Below, piece by piece: positions 46,146-58,239 of a DNA stretch of 64,000 bases; within the stretch, counting starts at the first letter, position 1; every line of letters begins with the position of its first letter. Position numbers and translations under genes: made by a program. A model generated the notes under the pieces. That model made no database searches, was not told the DNA's origin, and was given only the letters and a program-made list of their open reading frames with translations. The stretch covers positions 1,550,001-1,614,000 of the forward strand of contig QYRS01000002.1 in assembly GCA_006503535.1 (NCBI GenBank). Direction: 5' to 3'. The stretch comes from Arthrinium phaeospermum (Eukaryota > Ascomycota > Sordariomycetes > Amphisphaeriales > Apiosporaceae).

Positions 46146-48049
46146 ATGAAGTCCCAAACTTTCTTGGTTGCCGTTGTGGCAGCATGGCAGTCCACCGCCA
46201 TGGGCAAGGAGATCCCTAACCCTGTCCGGGATGAACGCTACGACAGCGGTGAAGTCCACGAGGGCATCATGGCCCTGAAGCATGTAAGCAAAGTCATATC
46301 ATCGGTGCATCTTCCTGTGAGCAAGAGTGGCTGACTTGATCCCTCATTTTCAAGGCGCAATGGGCTGCCCGCGAACAGATGGGAGTCTTCGAAGTGTCCC
46401 AGTACAAGAGCTACACCAGAGAGGGACCTGTACCCTGTGTGGACGGGTATGCCGAGGTCGTTCCTGGCGACAAGAACAACACCTTCGCGTGCAGCAATGT
46501 GAGTCTTGCTCATCCTCTGGCAAAACAAGGTAGCACTGACTGACTGGCTTTCCTTTCCTTCAAGGTCGACTTCTACGACTTCAAGAGCCACGCCGATCTC
46601 GGCTCGGCCAAGGGCCAGGGCTCCAGCTCTTGGGGCTGGACCAGCCCCGAGGGCCGCGAATTCGTCGCCGTAGCCCAGGCTGACGGCGCCGCGTTCGCCG
46701 AGATCACCAAGGCCGGGAAGCTCGTCTACCTCGGCCGCCTGCCCCAGTACACCACGGCACAGCCGTCGCTGTGGCGCGAGCTGCGCGGCTACAAGAACTA
46801 TATCGTGATCGGATCGGAAGCCGTCGATCACGGCGTCCAGATCTTTGACATGTCGAAGCTCGTCGATGTGGACCCCGCCAGCCCCGTCTCCTTCACCAAT
46901 GAGAAGGACCTGACGGGTTACTGGAACGGGCTTCCGGTCGGCAGAACTCACGTACGTGTATCTTTCTTTCTTCAAGGAGAGATGGCAGGGTGAAATAGGA
47001 GACCCTACTGTTTCTTTCAGTACATTGATCTAATCCACTCTCTCTTCTGCAGAACATCGTCATCAATGAGGAGAAGGAGTATGCTGTCGCTGTCGGCGCC
47101 CAGCCCCGTACTTCTGACTGTGCCTCAGGTCTCATCTTCATTGACCTCTCCGACCCCTCGAATCCTGTTTCACCGGGCTGCGCTCCAGGCGATGGTATGT
47201 TATACCCTGATGCCGAACTCTCTATCTTCCCCTGGGAGATCTGATAGTCCATCTGCAAACATGATGCTGACGCCGGCAGGGTATGTCCATGATGCTCAAT
47301 GTGTTGTCTACCGCGGCCCAGATGAAAAATACAACGGGAAAGATATTTGCTATGGATACAACGAAGACAGTCTGACCATGTAAGACCCCGATTATACACG
47401 AATATGCGGATCTAATCTGGGCGCTAATCCCTGGTAGCTACGATGTGACGAACAAGAACGCCACCAACATTATCAGCCGTACGGGATACGAGGGGTCGGC
47501 CTACACGCATCAGGGTTGGACAATAAACAAGGAGTGGCAGGAATACCTCGTTTTGGACGACGAGTACGATGAATACGACAAGACAGACGGCGGAATCGGA
47601 AAGCCCATTACCTACTTCTGGGATATCAAGTCGTTGGAGGCACCGAAGCTGACGGGCTTCTACCGCCATAGTCGCAAGGGCATCGACCACAACCGTAAGT
47701 CTGATACTTCCCCAATCCAGTCCTGCGATCCAAATCCTTGGTGACAAGGGAGAATTCCCAAGCGCTAACCGCGACCATTTCAGAATTCGTCGTCGATGGC
47801 CACGCCTACCAGAGCAACTACGGTCAAGGCTTGAGCATTCTAGACCTGACGTCGATCCCCTCGGACCCAACTGGCGGCAGCGTCACAGAGGCTGGATTCT
47901 TCGACATCTACCCCGAGGACGACGATGCTCAGGGCGGCGGCATGATCGAGTTCGTCGGATCCTGGAGCCACTACCCGTTCTTCAAGAGCGGATATATCCT
48001 GATCAACACGATGGAGCGTGGCGCATTTGTGGTGAAGAGAACCACTTGA
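46146..48049 (+). CDS. Secreted LVIVD / 'regulatory P domain'-type protein
   Basis: Seven exons are inferred: 46146..46283, 46355..46498, 46565..46951, 47053..47194, 47280..47379, 47438..47694 and 47784..48049, giving 477 aa. All junctions keep phase. A signal peptide (KSQTFLVAVVAAWQSTAMG) is followed by a cysteine pair region (PCVDGYAEV...FACSN). Beta-propeller-like repeats carry the LVIVD-type 'v.I.D.s.P..P' signature: VQIFDMSKLVDVDPASPV, LIFIDLSDPSNPVSPGC, YFWDIKSLEAPKLTGFY and LSILDLTSIPSD. Conserved GRTHNIVINEEKEYAVAVG, GYVHDAQCVVY and NQFVVDGHAYQSNYGQG contain histidines spaced as in the choice-of-anchor-B family. Such proteins are common in fungal secretomes. The biochemical role is unknown; the 'regulatory P domain' name is inherited annotation, not evidence. 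Confidence 0.88.
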
Positions 48050-50160
48050 AGAGTCGGTTCCTTCGCCTCGGAGACTCTTGCTGCTTGACGATGACGGTAG
48101 AGAAAGGGTGGGAGAGTCGAAGAAAGCGGCTTGTTCGTAATGAGGCAGATCAGATACATGGCCACAGAATAATGACTGAATGAAAACGCCATGCCATCAA
48201 GCTTGCCCAAGGCTTACCTAGGCCATCGCCGCGTATTATACATGGAAATTATGAAGGGTTGGTTTACGTTTGCGTGGTAGTTCCAACGTCGGAAAATATT
48301 CCCTGCCCACATGGTCTCTGGTCCCGTAACATGTTTGCGATTTAGACGTTACTGCTGGGTTTATAGGTAGAGAAACTCACCGGCACTGAATGTGCAATAG
48401 AGGACCTCCGCAGGCTCTGCAAATTGGACTGCCCTGCTTTTCCTCCGGTCTCAGTCAAAGTCGACTCTTCCAGCACTGCCTGGTTATCATCCTCGAATGG
48501 GATTCAATCTCCCCTTGTCATGTCACCTGCACCACAAGCACTCTCGGATGGGCTGACTAATTGCATGGCAGCATTATAGACAAACATTTTCCCTCCCGTC
48601 AATCTCTTTCCCGACTGGAAGGGGAACCTGGCTGGGGCCAAGGGTCCCGTGGATCAGAACATGAACATTCCAGTGGTGCGCATACATTACCTTAACCGGC
48701 ACCTGGACCGGCAATTCGACATCTGCACAGGTGGCACAAAACAGGATTTGACACACAAACAAGAAAGTGTATTACGGAGTACCTAATATGGAGACGTTCT
48801 ATAATAAGTACTCACGCTAGGGCGGTCGAGAATGACCCCCACGACGCTATCCATCAAGCCGTGGCGGCGATCCGGGCCCTACTCCAACGCCACAACCGAA
48901 GGCCCGGTCTTCTTCACGCACCACGTCCAAGTCTACAGCAGCATCTGATACCCCAAGCAACAGCCTGAGCGGAAAGCTGACGACGAGATTAGATGAGGCG
49001 TAGTACACGCAATGTCCCCAATGAATCACATGTGTTGTGAACAGGTTTCTTTGACTGGCCCCCGTCTGGTTACATCGGTGCAGGGCCCAGGTAGCATTCC
49101 TACCCGCTGTAGCGTCAGCTAAGATGAGCGGGTTCAGATGCTACGGAACCACGATCCGCACACCGAGTGCCAAGCGAGTCAAACGTCGCCCATGTGCAGG
49201 AACCGGTGAGGAATCCGCACTTCGGTTAGCTTTCCCGGCTTCCCGCACAAAGCTAGCAAGCCCGGCCGGGGTTTGCATGTGGCGAGTCGGGCCCGAGCAA
49301 GTGCCACAGTCAGTACGCGAGGACCCAGGCCCTGTCGGGTAGAGAAAGAGGATCGGATAGTATGTCTGTCTCATGAGCCAGGTGCATAAGTAGATAGGGT
49401 GGGGGCTTCGCTTGCCTGCCTTACGATGGGACCAGCCGCATCGCAGGGTATAGGCGAAGAGAGGAATGCTTCCGGGTCGCCTCCGCAGGGCGGGAACGCC
49501 TGCCGATTCGTGCGGTTGGGGTGCCAAGCATGTCAATTTCCGGCAGGACCCGGAAACCCACGTACGGTTGGCTCCATTCCCTTGTCAGAAAGCTTGTAGT
49601 GTCTAGACGCACCGCATTCCTGGGACCCAGGGTTGCATTGAGGCTGACAAGATACCCAACTTGGCAGGAGAGACCAACCTGCCGCCTCATGCCTGCCAGG
49701 CTTACTGAGGAGAGATAATAAAAAAGATAATCCATCAATCACAAGAGAGTTGCACAACGCGACTATCGTATCATGGCGGTTGCTGTATGCCAATAGCATC
49801 ATGAAGTGATCCTAGATGCCAGCTCTGTCTGGCGTGACACCAACTGTCGTCCGTCATCTCTCAGGCTAAGATGACTGCATTGCTAACACACCAAGAGCAT
49901 CGCGAACCCCATCACCACTCAAGATCCCGCACCTACATGGTCTTGTGGGACTTTCCTGCACGAGAAAGGCCTTTCGGAAATAGACCTGCAAGAATTTCGC
50001 CATCGTGATGGCTGTCGTGTATTTTTGGACAAAGACAAGACAAACAGGTTTTTGGAGTGTTTCTGCGAGGTATATAGCACGGCACCGCCAACCATATCAA
50101 CATTTGCTTCAGTAGTTTCATCATATCTTCCTATAACCACAAGTTCAACTGTTCGCAAAC
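48050..50160. other. Intergenic
   Basis: About 2.1 kb with no supported gene on either strand. The last 150 bp holds the protease promoter. Confidence 0.5.
50069..50077 (+). promoter_or_regulatory. Putative TATA box of the subtilisin gene
   Basis: GGTATATAGC lies about 90 bp before the ATG at 50161. Confidence 0.4.
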
Positions 50161-53100
50161 ATGCTGTTTCTTGTACTAGTCGCTATCGGCACTGCCTTGG
50201 GCGCTGTCACCCCTGATACAACGAAGAATGCCACCCAGGCTATTGTGGCCAAGAAGGTCATCATCGAAGCTGGAGAGGTAAGTCTTTATATATAGTCATA
50301 TTTTATATGACGTGTTCTGTGATAGTCCCCAAAGATAAAAGTTAACATAGGCACACCAATCTTCAGGGCATCTCCATCGAGTCCCTGGCCAAAAAGGTCG
50401 AGTCTACAGGCGCCAAGGTTTTGAAGACCTTCGCCTCCGATGTATTCACCGGTCTCAGTGTCGAAATCGACGCCAACACGGATTCGCTGCAAGTCGACAA
50501 TGAGGTCCGCAGCACCTGGCCCATTGGCCGAATGCAGCTTGCCCCGATTATGCCGACCCTATCGTTCAGCCAGGACGCGGCGAACTACTCGGTCCACGAA
50601 TATACAGGTCAGCCAAGACCAGAAGAACATCAAAACTTTCCATATAGATAGTTAACATGGGAATAGGCGTCTCCAAGTGCCATGCTGCTGGCATGTACGG
50701 GAAAGGGGCGAAAGTGGCAATTGTCGACACTGGGACCAACTACCATCACGAAGCGGTATGTTTCTTTTATGTTCAGTGGGCAGATAGATCCGTGCTAACA
50801 AACGAAAGCTTGGGGGAGGTTTCGGTCCTGGCTTCAAAGTGGCTGGTGGGTATGATTTCGTTGGCGATCGAGGTTCGTTTTCATCACTTCTTCTTTATTA
50901 TGGGATATAATTCATGACGCTCACGTTCATACAGACTGGCCATACACATCCAAGGAGCCAGATTCAGACCCCCTGGATGACGACCTTGGCCACGGTACGC
51001 ATGTGGCAGGTATCGTCGCTGGGAAAAGTGAATGGTAAGTTGATATTCAGTTCCCCTGTGCACAGCTTGCTGAATTCAAGCAGGTTTTCAGGGGTGGCCC
51101 CGGATGCCACAATTCTATCCTACAAGGTCTTTTCTGCCCAGGGTGGAGTAAGTATTGGATACCTAATCATTCTGCTGCCTCCTCATCTCACGCTGAACGC
51201 AGGGCTATACGGACGAGGACACACTGATCGAGGCCTTCCTACGCGCGTATACTGACGGCGTGAGTGATTTGTTTTCTCTTCTTTTCTTTTAATATTTGTA
51301 TCTCCGTTTGTACTGTGCTGACGTGGTGGACAGGCTGACATCATTACCGCGAGTATTGGCGGTGATGGTGGGTTTACTGATGGCCCGTGGGCAACGGTGG
51401 CCTCGCGGCTTGTCGACAAGGGCGTGGTTGTGACCATTGCGGCGGGCAATGAAGGCCTACGAGGACCTTTCTACGCCAGCAACGGTGCATCAGGTAAGAA
51501 CGTCCTGGCAGTGGCTTCCGTTGACGCCAGTGAGATCGCAGCTTTGTCATTTCAAGCTACCTTTTCAACGGATGGGACGCCGAATGTGACCACGTTGGGG
51601 TATTTACCATCTTTTAACCCGTGGAATATGTCGTCCATGCCCATCGTCCCGATATCCTTGAGCACCTCGACTTCGGGGGATGCTTGCAGTTCTTTGGCTG
51701 ACAGGGACCTCAACCTCACAAACTCCATTGCCCTCATCCGTCGGGGCGGATGCGACTTCGCCGTAAAGAGAAGCAATGCGGCCGAACTCGGCGCTAGGCA
51801 CTTTCTCTTTTACACGGACGACCAGCCCATCCTCGCTCCCACTACCCCTGACTCTGACGACGACCTCGCAATGATTGAGGAGGCCGCCGGCATAGCTATC
51901 GTGGAGGCTGTCAAAGCAGGAGGAAACGTGACGGCAGACTTTTCGTCCCATGAGTCGCGGCGTGTTGGCGTCTTCAACTCGGCTGGGGGGATACCGTCAG
52001 ATTATACCACTTGGGGTCCGACCTACGACATGGAAATGAAGCCAAATATTGCAGCTCCTGGACGCAATATTCTGAGTACATATATTGGCGGGAAGACGGC
52101 GTGAGTGGCTCTCTTGTGTCCCATATACTACCGCTTATGATATAGAAACTGACATTAGCCCATAGCTACGCGGTGATGAGCGGCACTTCTATGGCATGCC
52201 CCTACGTTGCTGGCGTTGCAGCCCTCTACATTGGCCAGTTTGGGGGTCGCAGCGTCCACGGCAACAATTTCGCCAAGCAGCTCGCCGACCGCATCGTTAC
52301 CAGCGGGGCCGCGTTGCCTTGGTCCGTCGAACAGCCCAAGGGAAATCCCCAGCCAAGCGGAAACTGGGCACCGGTTAGCCAGGTTGGGGCCGGCATGATC
52401 GATGCATGGAAGGTGATGAATTATACGACTGCTCTAGGGTCTTCCAGAATGAACCTGGGCGATATACCACGCTTTGCGCCGGACCAGTCTGTGGAGATAA
52501 CAAATGGAGGGAGCACACCCGTCACATACAAATTCAGACTGCAACCGTGGGCAGGTGTTGAGGCCCAGTCGTCGATTTACCCCTGGTACCTGGCCTATTA
52601 CCTCGAGGAAACACCAAGAGAGATGGTTCCAGCGGTCATTTTGCCAGAAGAAACTTTCACAGTGCAGCCCGGGGAAACAAAGACAGCTCGGTATGTTTTT
52701 TTTTCTCTCTCTGTTCTCAGACGACATGAATATCGTGGCTCACAGTCTACTGCAGTTTCAATTTCAAGTACCCCGAGTATGATCCAGCCAAACTGGGGAT
52801 GTATAGCGGGAAGATTCTCATATCCGGGAGTAACGGAGAAGAGTTATCTGTCCCATATCTAGGTTCGTTCATTTTAACGCGATCTCACTTTGAGACCCAT
52901 TGCTGATGTTGTACAAACCGGAGCAGGAGTCAGCGCAGATATACACGAGCAGATGCAGAATAGCATGTTCACCGACAGCGTCCCGTACCAGTACGGAGGC
53001 GTTAACCGAGACAACATTGAGTATTTCCACACGTACGAAATCTCACTTCGCCCTTGCCCCGACGTGTGACTAGAAGGACAAGAGCCACGCTGATGCAATA

Positions 53101-53705
53101 TGAAAACAGTTACGACTTCAACTTAACATGGGGGGCCCAGAATTTCCCAAAGATCAATCTTGATCTTCATTATGGCACCAAGGAGCTTCGCTGGGACGTA
53201 AGTTGGAAACACAGACTCCACAAGATGCGACCGTGACTGACCTTTCGGGTTTATCAGGTTTTCGAGAAAGGCTGGGACGAGAAGAATTGGGAGTACCCGC
53301 CGGTGTTGGGACAGACACCGGGCTACGTCGGCTCGGTGGCCTACTATGCCGGACAAGGGAGCGGCGGCTGGGGCTACGACCCGACTCTCTACCCCGACCA
53401 GAACGTGACGGTTCCGTTCCCAGTGCCCCTTAGCCGGGGCGACCCATGGGCAGGGAGAGACTCTGCCTTCTGGTGGTTCGGGAAGCTGGCCAATGGATCC
53501 TACATCGCGCCCGGTGACTACTAGTACGTGCCATCCTTAATTTGCGGCTCCTTTGATGTATTACGGGAACTAACTGGAATGCAGTTGGCGTATTGCGGCG
53601 CTTTACCCGTTTGGCGATCCCAAGCGGTCAGATGAGTGGCATGTCTGGAATCTGAATGGGGTGGAATATATCACGATCACCCCTTATACCCCTTATGGCC
53701 CCTGA
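50161..53705 (+). CDS. Secreted subtilisin-like serine protease (S8, Vpr-type with PA and C-terminal domains)
   Basis: Fourteen exons are inferred: 50161..50277, 50367..50607, 50667..50755, 50809..50872, 50935..51034, 51084..51147, 51203..51259, 51334..52100, 52166..52690, 52756..52862, 52927..53032, 53110..53197, 53258..53523 and 53585..53705. They give about 903 aa with all phases consistent. A signal peptide (LFLVLVAIGTALG) leads an I9-type propeptide (~20-110). The catalytic domain shows VAIVDTGTN (Asp140), LGHGTHVAGIVAG (His190), TIAAGNEG (Asn283) and VMSGTSMACPYVAG (Ser508). A PA-like insert (IALIRRGGCDFAVKRSNAAELGA) sits between Asn and Ser. The part after ~600 resembles the Fn3-like C-terminal region of fungal minor extracellular proteases. 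It is an extracellular endopeptidase for nutrition or host protein breakdown. The exon 9/10 junction and the last four exons are the least certain. Confidence 0.88.
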
Positions 53706-54722
53706 AGAGTGGCATGTCGGTAGATGCAGGGCTGAAATTGACGCTTGATTGGGAAATGGCTCTACAGGCTTGGCTTTGGAGGACGGGTGATTGATTGCAG
53801 CTCCCTTTTCATATGGAGGTGGTATACAAGTAGAAGCAAGCAATTTATCGTACGTTTTGCTCCGGAGTGCGTCATGTGCTCGTCAAATGAACAGTGACAG
53901 ATCAATACCTTAAGTATGATGCGGGCACAATTTTGAGGATGTGTGTGCGTTGGGTCTCGAGACGTTGCTGCAGTGGAGTGATTAGCGTCCCGGGGAGTTG
54001 GCAGAGTCCGCGCGGGTACCGACCAGGCGCTAGCGTTGATTACCACTAACCGAGACTGGTATCCTTCGCGGCCTGGTCATAAGAGAGATCATTAAGATCT
54101 TCGGGGAAAACATCTCATTCGTTCAGAACTTTGGCAGGGACCCCCCTGGCAGTGAGCCGATAAGGTCTGGCCCAGATTCATTCAAGACCCCCCCACTGCC
54201 CACTGCGCCCTGCCAGCAGCGAAAATTTGTCGCTGCGTGCATGCCACTCCACGTGGGCAGATTGCTCGCAATTAGATTCCATGCTCGCTGGCAACCAACC
54301 AGCCAATCGGCACGTCTTCGTTTGTCGTTTCTTCGAAGACTTTTTCATTTACAAATCGATATTAAGAGGAAAAGACGAGGGTCGGACAATGCACGGAGAA
54401 ATGCCGGGATAGGGCGATGTGACAATACGATGGCCGCTGGTGGGCCGGTCGCCACTGCGCCGGCGTAGATGCAAAAGTGGTGTTTAGGGGGCTCCATCAC
54501 CAATGCTGCTAACACGATGGCCAGGGTATCCTCTTCCTCGCCTCTCCAGGCACTCCGCCTCTCCCCATATTTGCTAATCGAGATACCGAGGGACCGCTGA
54601 GTTCAAATGGGACCGCTCTCCCGTCTTTAGCGCTTCCCCTTCGTGCTCTTTCCCAAATATGTACGTCGCGGTCATCCTGGGTTTTGGAATGAACCGGCCA
54701 GTGTCTTGAGTCAGTCGCCATC
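53706..54722. other. Intergenic
   Basis: About 1 kb between protease and P450, both on the + strand. No supported gene. Confidence 0.5.
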
Positions 54723-56532
54723 ATGTCTACCGCCTCGCTGGATCTGACTTATCCATTCGCGCGTCTGCCCTTCGCGGCGAGCGCCGTCATTATCGGCGTG
54801 CTCTCGGTCCTGTACCTCGCCTACCAGTGGGCCCTGCCGAAGCCTCTGCCCGGCATTCCTTACAACCAGGACGCGGTGAAGACCCTCCTCGGCGATGCGG
54901 CCGAGCTCCAGCAGATCAAGAAGGAGGGCGGCCGGCCGCGGGCTTGGTTTAATTTGCAGAGTGTCAAGCACAACAGCCCCCTCGTCCAGGCCTTCATCGC
55001 GCCCCTCTCCAAGCCCGTCCTGATCCTGTCCGACTTTAGGGAGGCCCAGGATATCCTGCTCCGGAGAGGCAAGGAGTTCGACCGTGGCCCCCGTCATCTT
55101 GAGAACTTCGCTGGTATCGTCCCGTGGCATCATATCGCCATGGCCACGGCGAATCCCCAGTTCAAGGCGAACAGAGAGCTCGTCAAGGATTTGATGACTC
55201 CTCAGTTCTTGAACACCGTATGTTAGCCCCCAAGCTCTTTGGCCGACCCACTCCATTAATGACATATGCTAGGTTTCTGGGCCCGAGATCTACAATAACG
55301 CCATGAAATTCATCGAGCTCTGGAAATTGAAGGCTCAAGTGGCCGGTGGCCGGCCTTTCAGGGCTGAGGATGACCTCCACACCATGACGTTCGATATCAT
55401 CAAGGTAGTCGCCCTCGGCGAGGGTGATGACCAAAGCATGACTGCCCTGTACACCGACATGGTACGCTCCACTACTTCCAATGCGCAAGATGCCGCCTCC
55501 GCCGGACTGGATGAACCTTTCGTCTTCCCCGAGAACAAACCCAACGTGGATCTGAGGGCACATGGTACCCAACAAGAAGCCGTCGGAGCTGCTGCCACCC
55601 AACCCTTCCCGGCCTTGTTCCATAAGATCAACAACCGGAAGCCAGCCATGAAGGAAGCTTACGCCGCCAAGTTCGCTATGCTGGACCGACAGGTCTCCCT
55701 GGGCGTGCAGCGTATGAAAGCCGGGGCCGAAGTCAAGTCCGCCCTGGATCACATGATGCAGCGTGAGTTGGCTTCCGCCAAGAAGGCCGAGCGTGCGCCC
55801 GTGTTCAACTCGCCCTCCATGTACGACGAGCTGTACGGCTACATCGGCGCCGGCCACGAAACCAGCTCCACCTCCCTGCAGTGGGGCCTTAAGCACCTGG
55901 CTGCGGACCAGCGCGTCCAGACCACTCTCCGGGAATCTCTTCGTGCTGCCTATACGGATGCCGTGAGCGAAGGTCGCCAGCCCACCTTCACCGAGATCAT
56001 CAAGACCCAAGTACCCTACCTAGATGCTGTCGTTGAGGAGATCCTCCGCGTCACCGGCCCCGTCCAAACCCTGTTTCGCACCGCCACCGTCGACACCACC
56101 ATCCTCGGCCACCACGTCCCCAAGGGCACCCAGATCTTCCTGCCCATCACCGGTCCCGGTTTCACCGCGCCGGCCTTTGCGATCGAGGAGTCCCAGCGCA
56201 GCCCGTCTTCCCAGTCCCATAAGCACATGCGCGGCACCTGGGACGCGTCCGACGCCGCCAGCTTCGTCCCCGAACGGTGGCTCAAGGCCGAGGAAGGCAC
56301 GCAGCAGCAGTCCTTCGACTCGCAGGCCGGGCCCATGCTCGCCTTCAGCCTGGGCATCCGGGGCTGCTTCGGCCGCCGGCTCGCCTACCTGCAGCTCCGG
56401 ATCCTGATGACGCTGATTGTGTGGAACTTTGAGTTTGGGGCCCTGCCCGACGAGCTGAACTCCTTTGATGCGGTGGATACGCTGACGACTAAGCCGGTTA
56501 AGTGCTTTGTGAGGCTTGCTGTGGTTCAGTGA
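54723..56532 (+). CDS. Cytochrome P450 monooxygenase (class II, ER-anchored)
   Basis: Two exons, 54723..55217 and 55273..56532, are split by a 55 bp phase-0 intron (ACC|GTATGT ... CTAG|GTT), giving 584 aa. The N-terminal hydrophobic anchor (FAASAVIIGVLSVLYLAYQWAL, ~18-39) precedes the Pro-rich hinge LPKPLPGIPY. The I-helix carries YIGAGHETSSTSL (proton-relay AGxxT), the K-helix EEILR (ExxR), and the PERF-like segment SFVPERWL. The heme loop is FSLGIRGCFGRRLAYLQLRI with Cys530 as the axial ligand. Residues ~175-330 include an unusually long, poorly conserved region. The substrate is unknown. No other biosynthetic enzyme lies next to it, so it is probably a stand-alone xenobiotic or fatty-acid type enzyme, though the family number cannot be assigned from sequence alone. 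Confidence 0.95.
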
Positions 56533-57109
56533 GTGGGGGTTGGGGGGTTGAAGGGGGTGCGTGTTTGCGATTGGCTTTGACATAATACCCTTATTTAGGA
56601 TGGATATATCTTTAGAACACAGCATTTTGGATAGACGGTAGACTTAATTAAAAAGAATATCAATATTTTATTTGCATAATACCACCTACCTAGTATTTGG
56701 GAAGTGCATCCCCGCCAGTTTCCATTGTTTATAGCTTACAACTTATCACCACGCCACCCTTCTCGCATCCCCGCTCCTTCCCTAACCCTGCTTGGATACA
56801 TAATGACCTCTCTGCAATCGCCGAGGTGCCACCTTCCGTGATCTATAGTATGTGTTCCGAACCCTTTCTTACTTCTCGCGTAGTCTGCTCTTTATTTACC
56901 TCATCCTTCTAGATACTTACCAACATCACCCTCGCCCGATTGCTCTATATCTCCCCTCTTGTTCATCCACTTCATTTTGGCTCGTCCATTTCTTCTCACC
57001 TGTCAGTGTCTCATCGAACCACCCATCCGTCATTTGCCTGGCGAGCCCATTCATCCGCTGCGGGTCTGTCGTGGAGGGTCCTCTGGTCCCATCTGGCTGC
57101 TCCAACATT
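56533..57109. other. Intergenic; boundary between conserved genes and repeat-rich end
   Basis: A 577 bp stretch. The first part is the P450 3' flank (AT-rich around 56640-56700). The second part is a CT-rich leader resembling the region before the second copy at ~59300. Confidence 0.45.
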
Positions 57110-58239
57110 ATGCCTCCCAAGCAAGCCACTCTCAACCCCCCTTCTGCTACCACCGCGGAACAACCGTTAAACCGCACCTCGTCGTCGACGTCCAGTGGTC
57201 CTGCCAAGCGCGCCTCAGACATTGCGCCAAGTCTTTCCTCTGGCACCCGAAAGCGCAAGGTAAACCTCATCATCTCCCATTCCCGTCTTGTTGCTAACTG
57301 TCTTGTCCCAGGGCCGTACCTCGACGGCGAACTCTCACGCTTCTCAAGGCAAGCAAAGCCGCATCCCCTTCACTCCCGTACCTCCGACTTTCCGACTTCC
57401 GCGCCCAACCAGATCCTCGGCCCCTCCGCCTCCCCAGAGGTCCAACCTGCTCCTCCTACCCCCACGCCGCCTGCAACTCAGCGGTCCGCCTCGTCCGGTG
57501 TCGAACCGTCAAGTTGCCGGCCCTCGCCCCAGCCCCTCCCTTCCGTGTCTCGTTTGGCGTATGACGGCGACGATAACATCTGGGTGCCGAACGGTTTTGC
57601 CCCAGCCGCTCCGGATAACGGCACACGTTGGCCACCTAATACACAATCGTCATCTACTCCGATCCCTGCTGAGATACCCCATGAGTTAGGGTCGGATGGC
57701 GGTGTGGATCTCTATCCGCAGGAGAAGCTAGCCTCTCCTACCAGACGCTATGGCAAGCTCTTCCGGTCACATTGGACACCTGGATCTTATCCCTCATCCT
57801 ACCCATCAACTCGATTTCCGGACTTCCCGGAGGAGAATGATGAGTAGGAAGTGGATTGGGAGAGCGATTCCGATGTCTCGTCTGCTTTCGGCGACCTGGA
57901 TTCCGATTCCCAGCCTGTCCATGATGCCCCGCCTCCCGATCTTACAGCAGCCCCATCACCTCCTACTTCTCAGCAGATCGTCGACGATCTCGATCAGTAG
58001 TATCCCGTTCCCGAGGGGGATCCCCATGTAGCCAGATTTCGGGGGCTGTGGTTAGAACTGATCCGACGCCTCGTGGCTTTTGTTCGCACGTCCAATTTCG
58101 GCATTTTTATGTACAACTCGGATCCCTCTATCACATTGACAATGTTTTGGTATTTCCGACATGAAGACCGCGATCCCGAGACCTGGTGCGACGCGGTGTT
58201 CCAGTATAATTTTGACTCGCTGACAACTCAGTTAATATA
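57110..58239 (+). pseudogene. Copy 1 of an unrecognised duplicated gene; frameshifted, with internal stops
   Basis: Exon 1 (57110..57259) encodes MPPKQATLNPPSATTAEQ and ends ...TRKRK at a GTAAAC donor. The acceptor CCCAG at 57307-57311 gives GRTSTANSHASQGKQSRIPF. That spliced frame turns into Pro/Arg-rich sequence and stops at 57689. A different frame downstream looks coding (LAYDGDDNIWVPNGFAPAAPDNG, later acidic DWESDSDVSSAFGDLDSD, then RFRGLWLELIRRLVAFVRTSNFG). It is broken by TAG at 57845-57847 and again near 57998. Both TAGs could be old CAG or TGG codons. Exon 1 end, intron position and the RIPF motif are shared with the second copy at 59651-60311, so this looks like a decayed paralogue. 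Function unknown. Confidence 0.5.
57260..57311 (+). other. Intron of copy 1
   Basis: GTAAAC ... GCTAAC ... CCCAG, 52 bp, with a good branch point. The same position after KRK is used in copy 2 (59804..59862). Confidence 0.6.
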
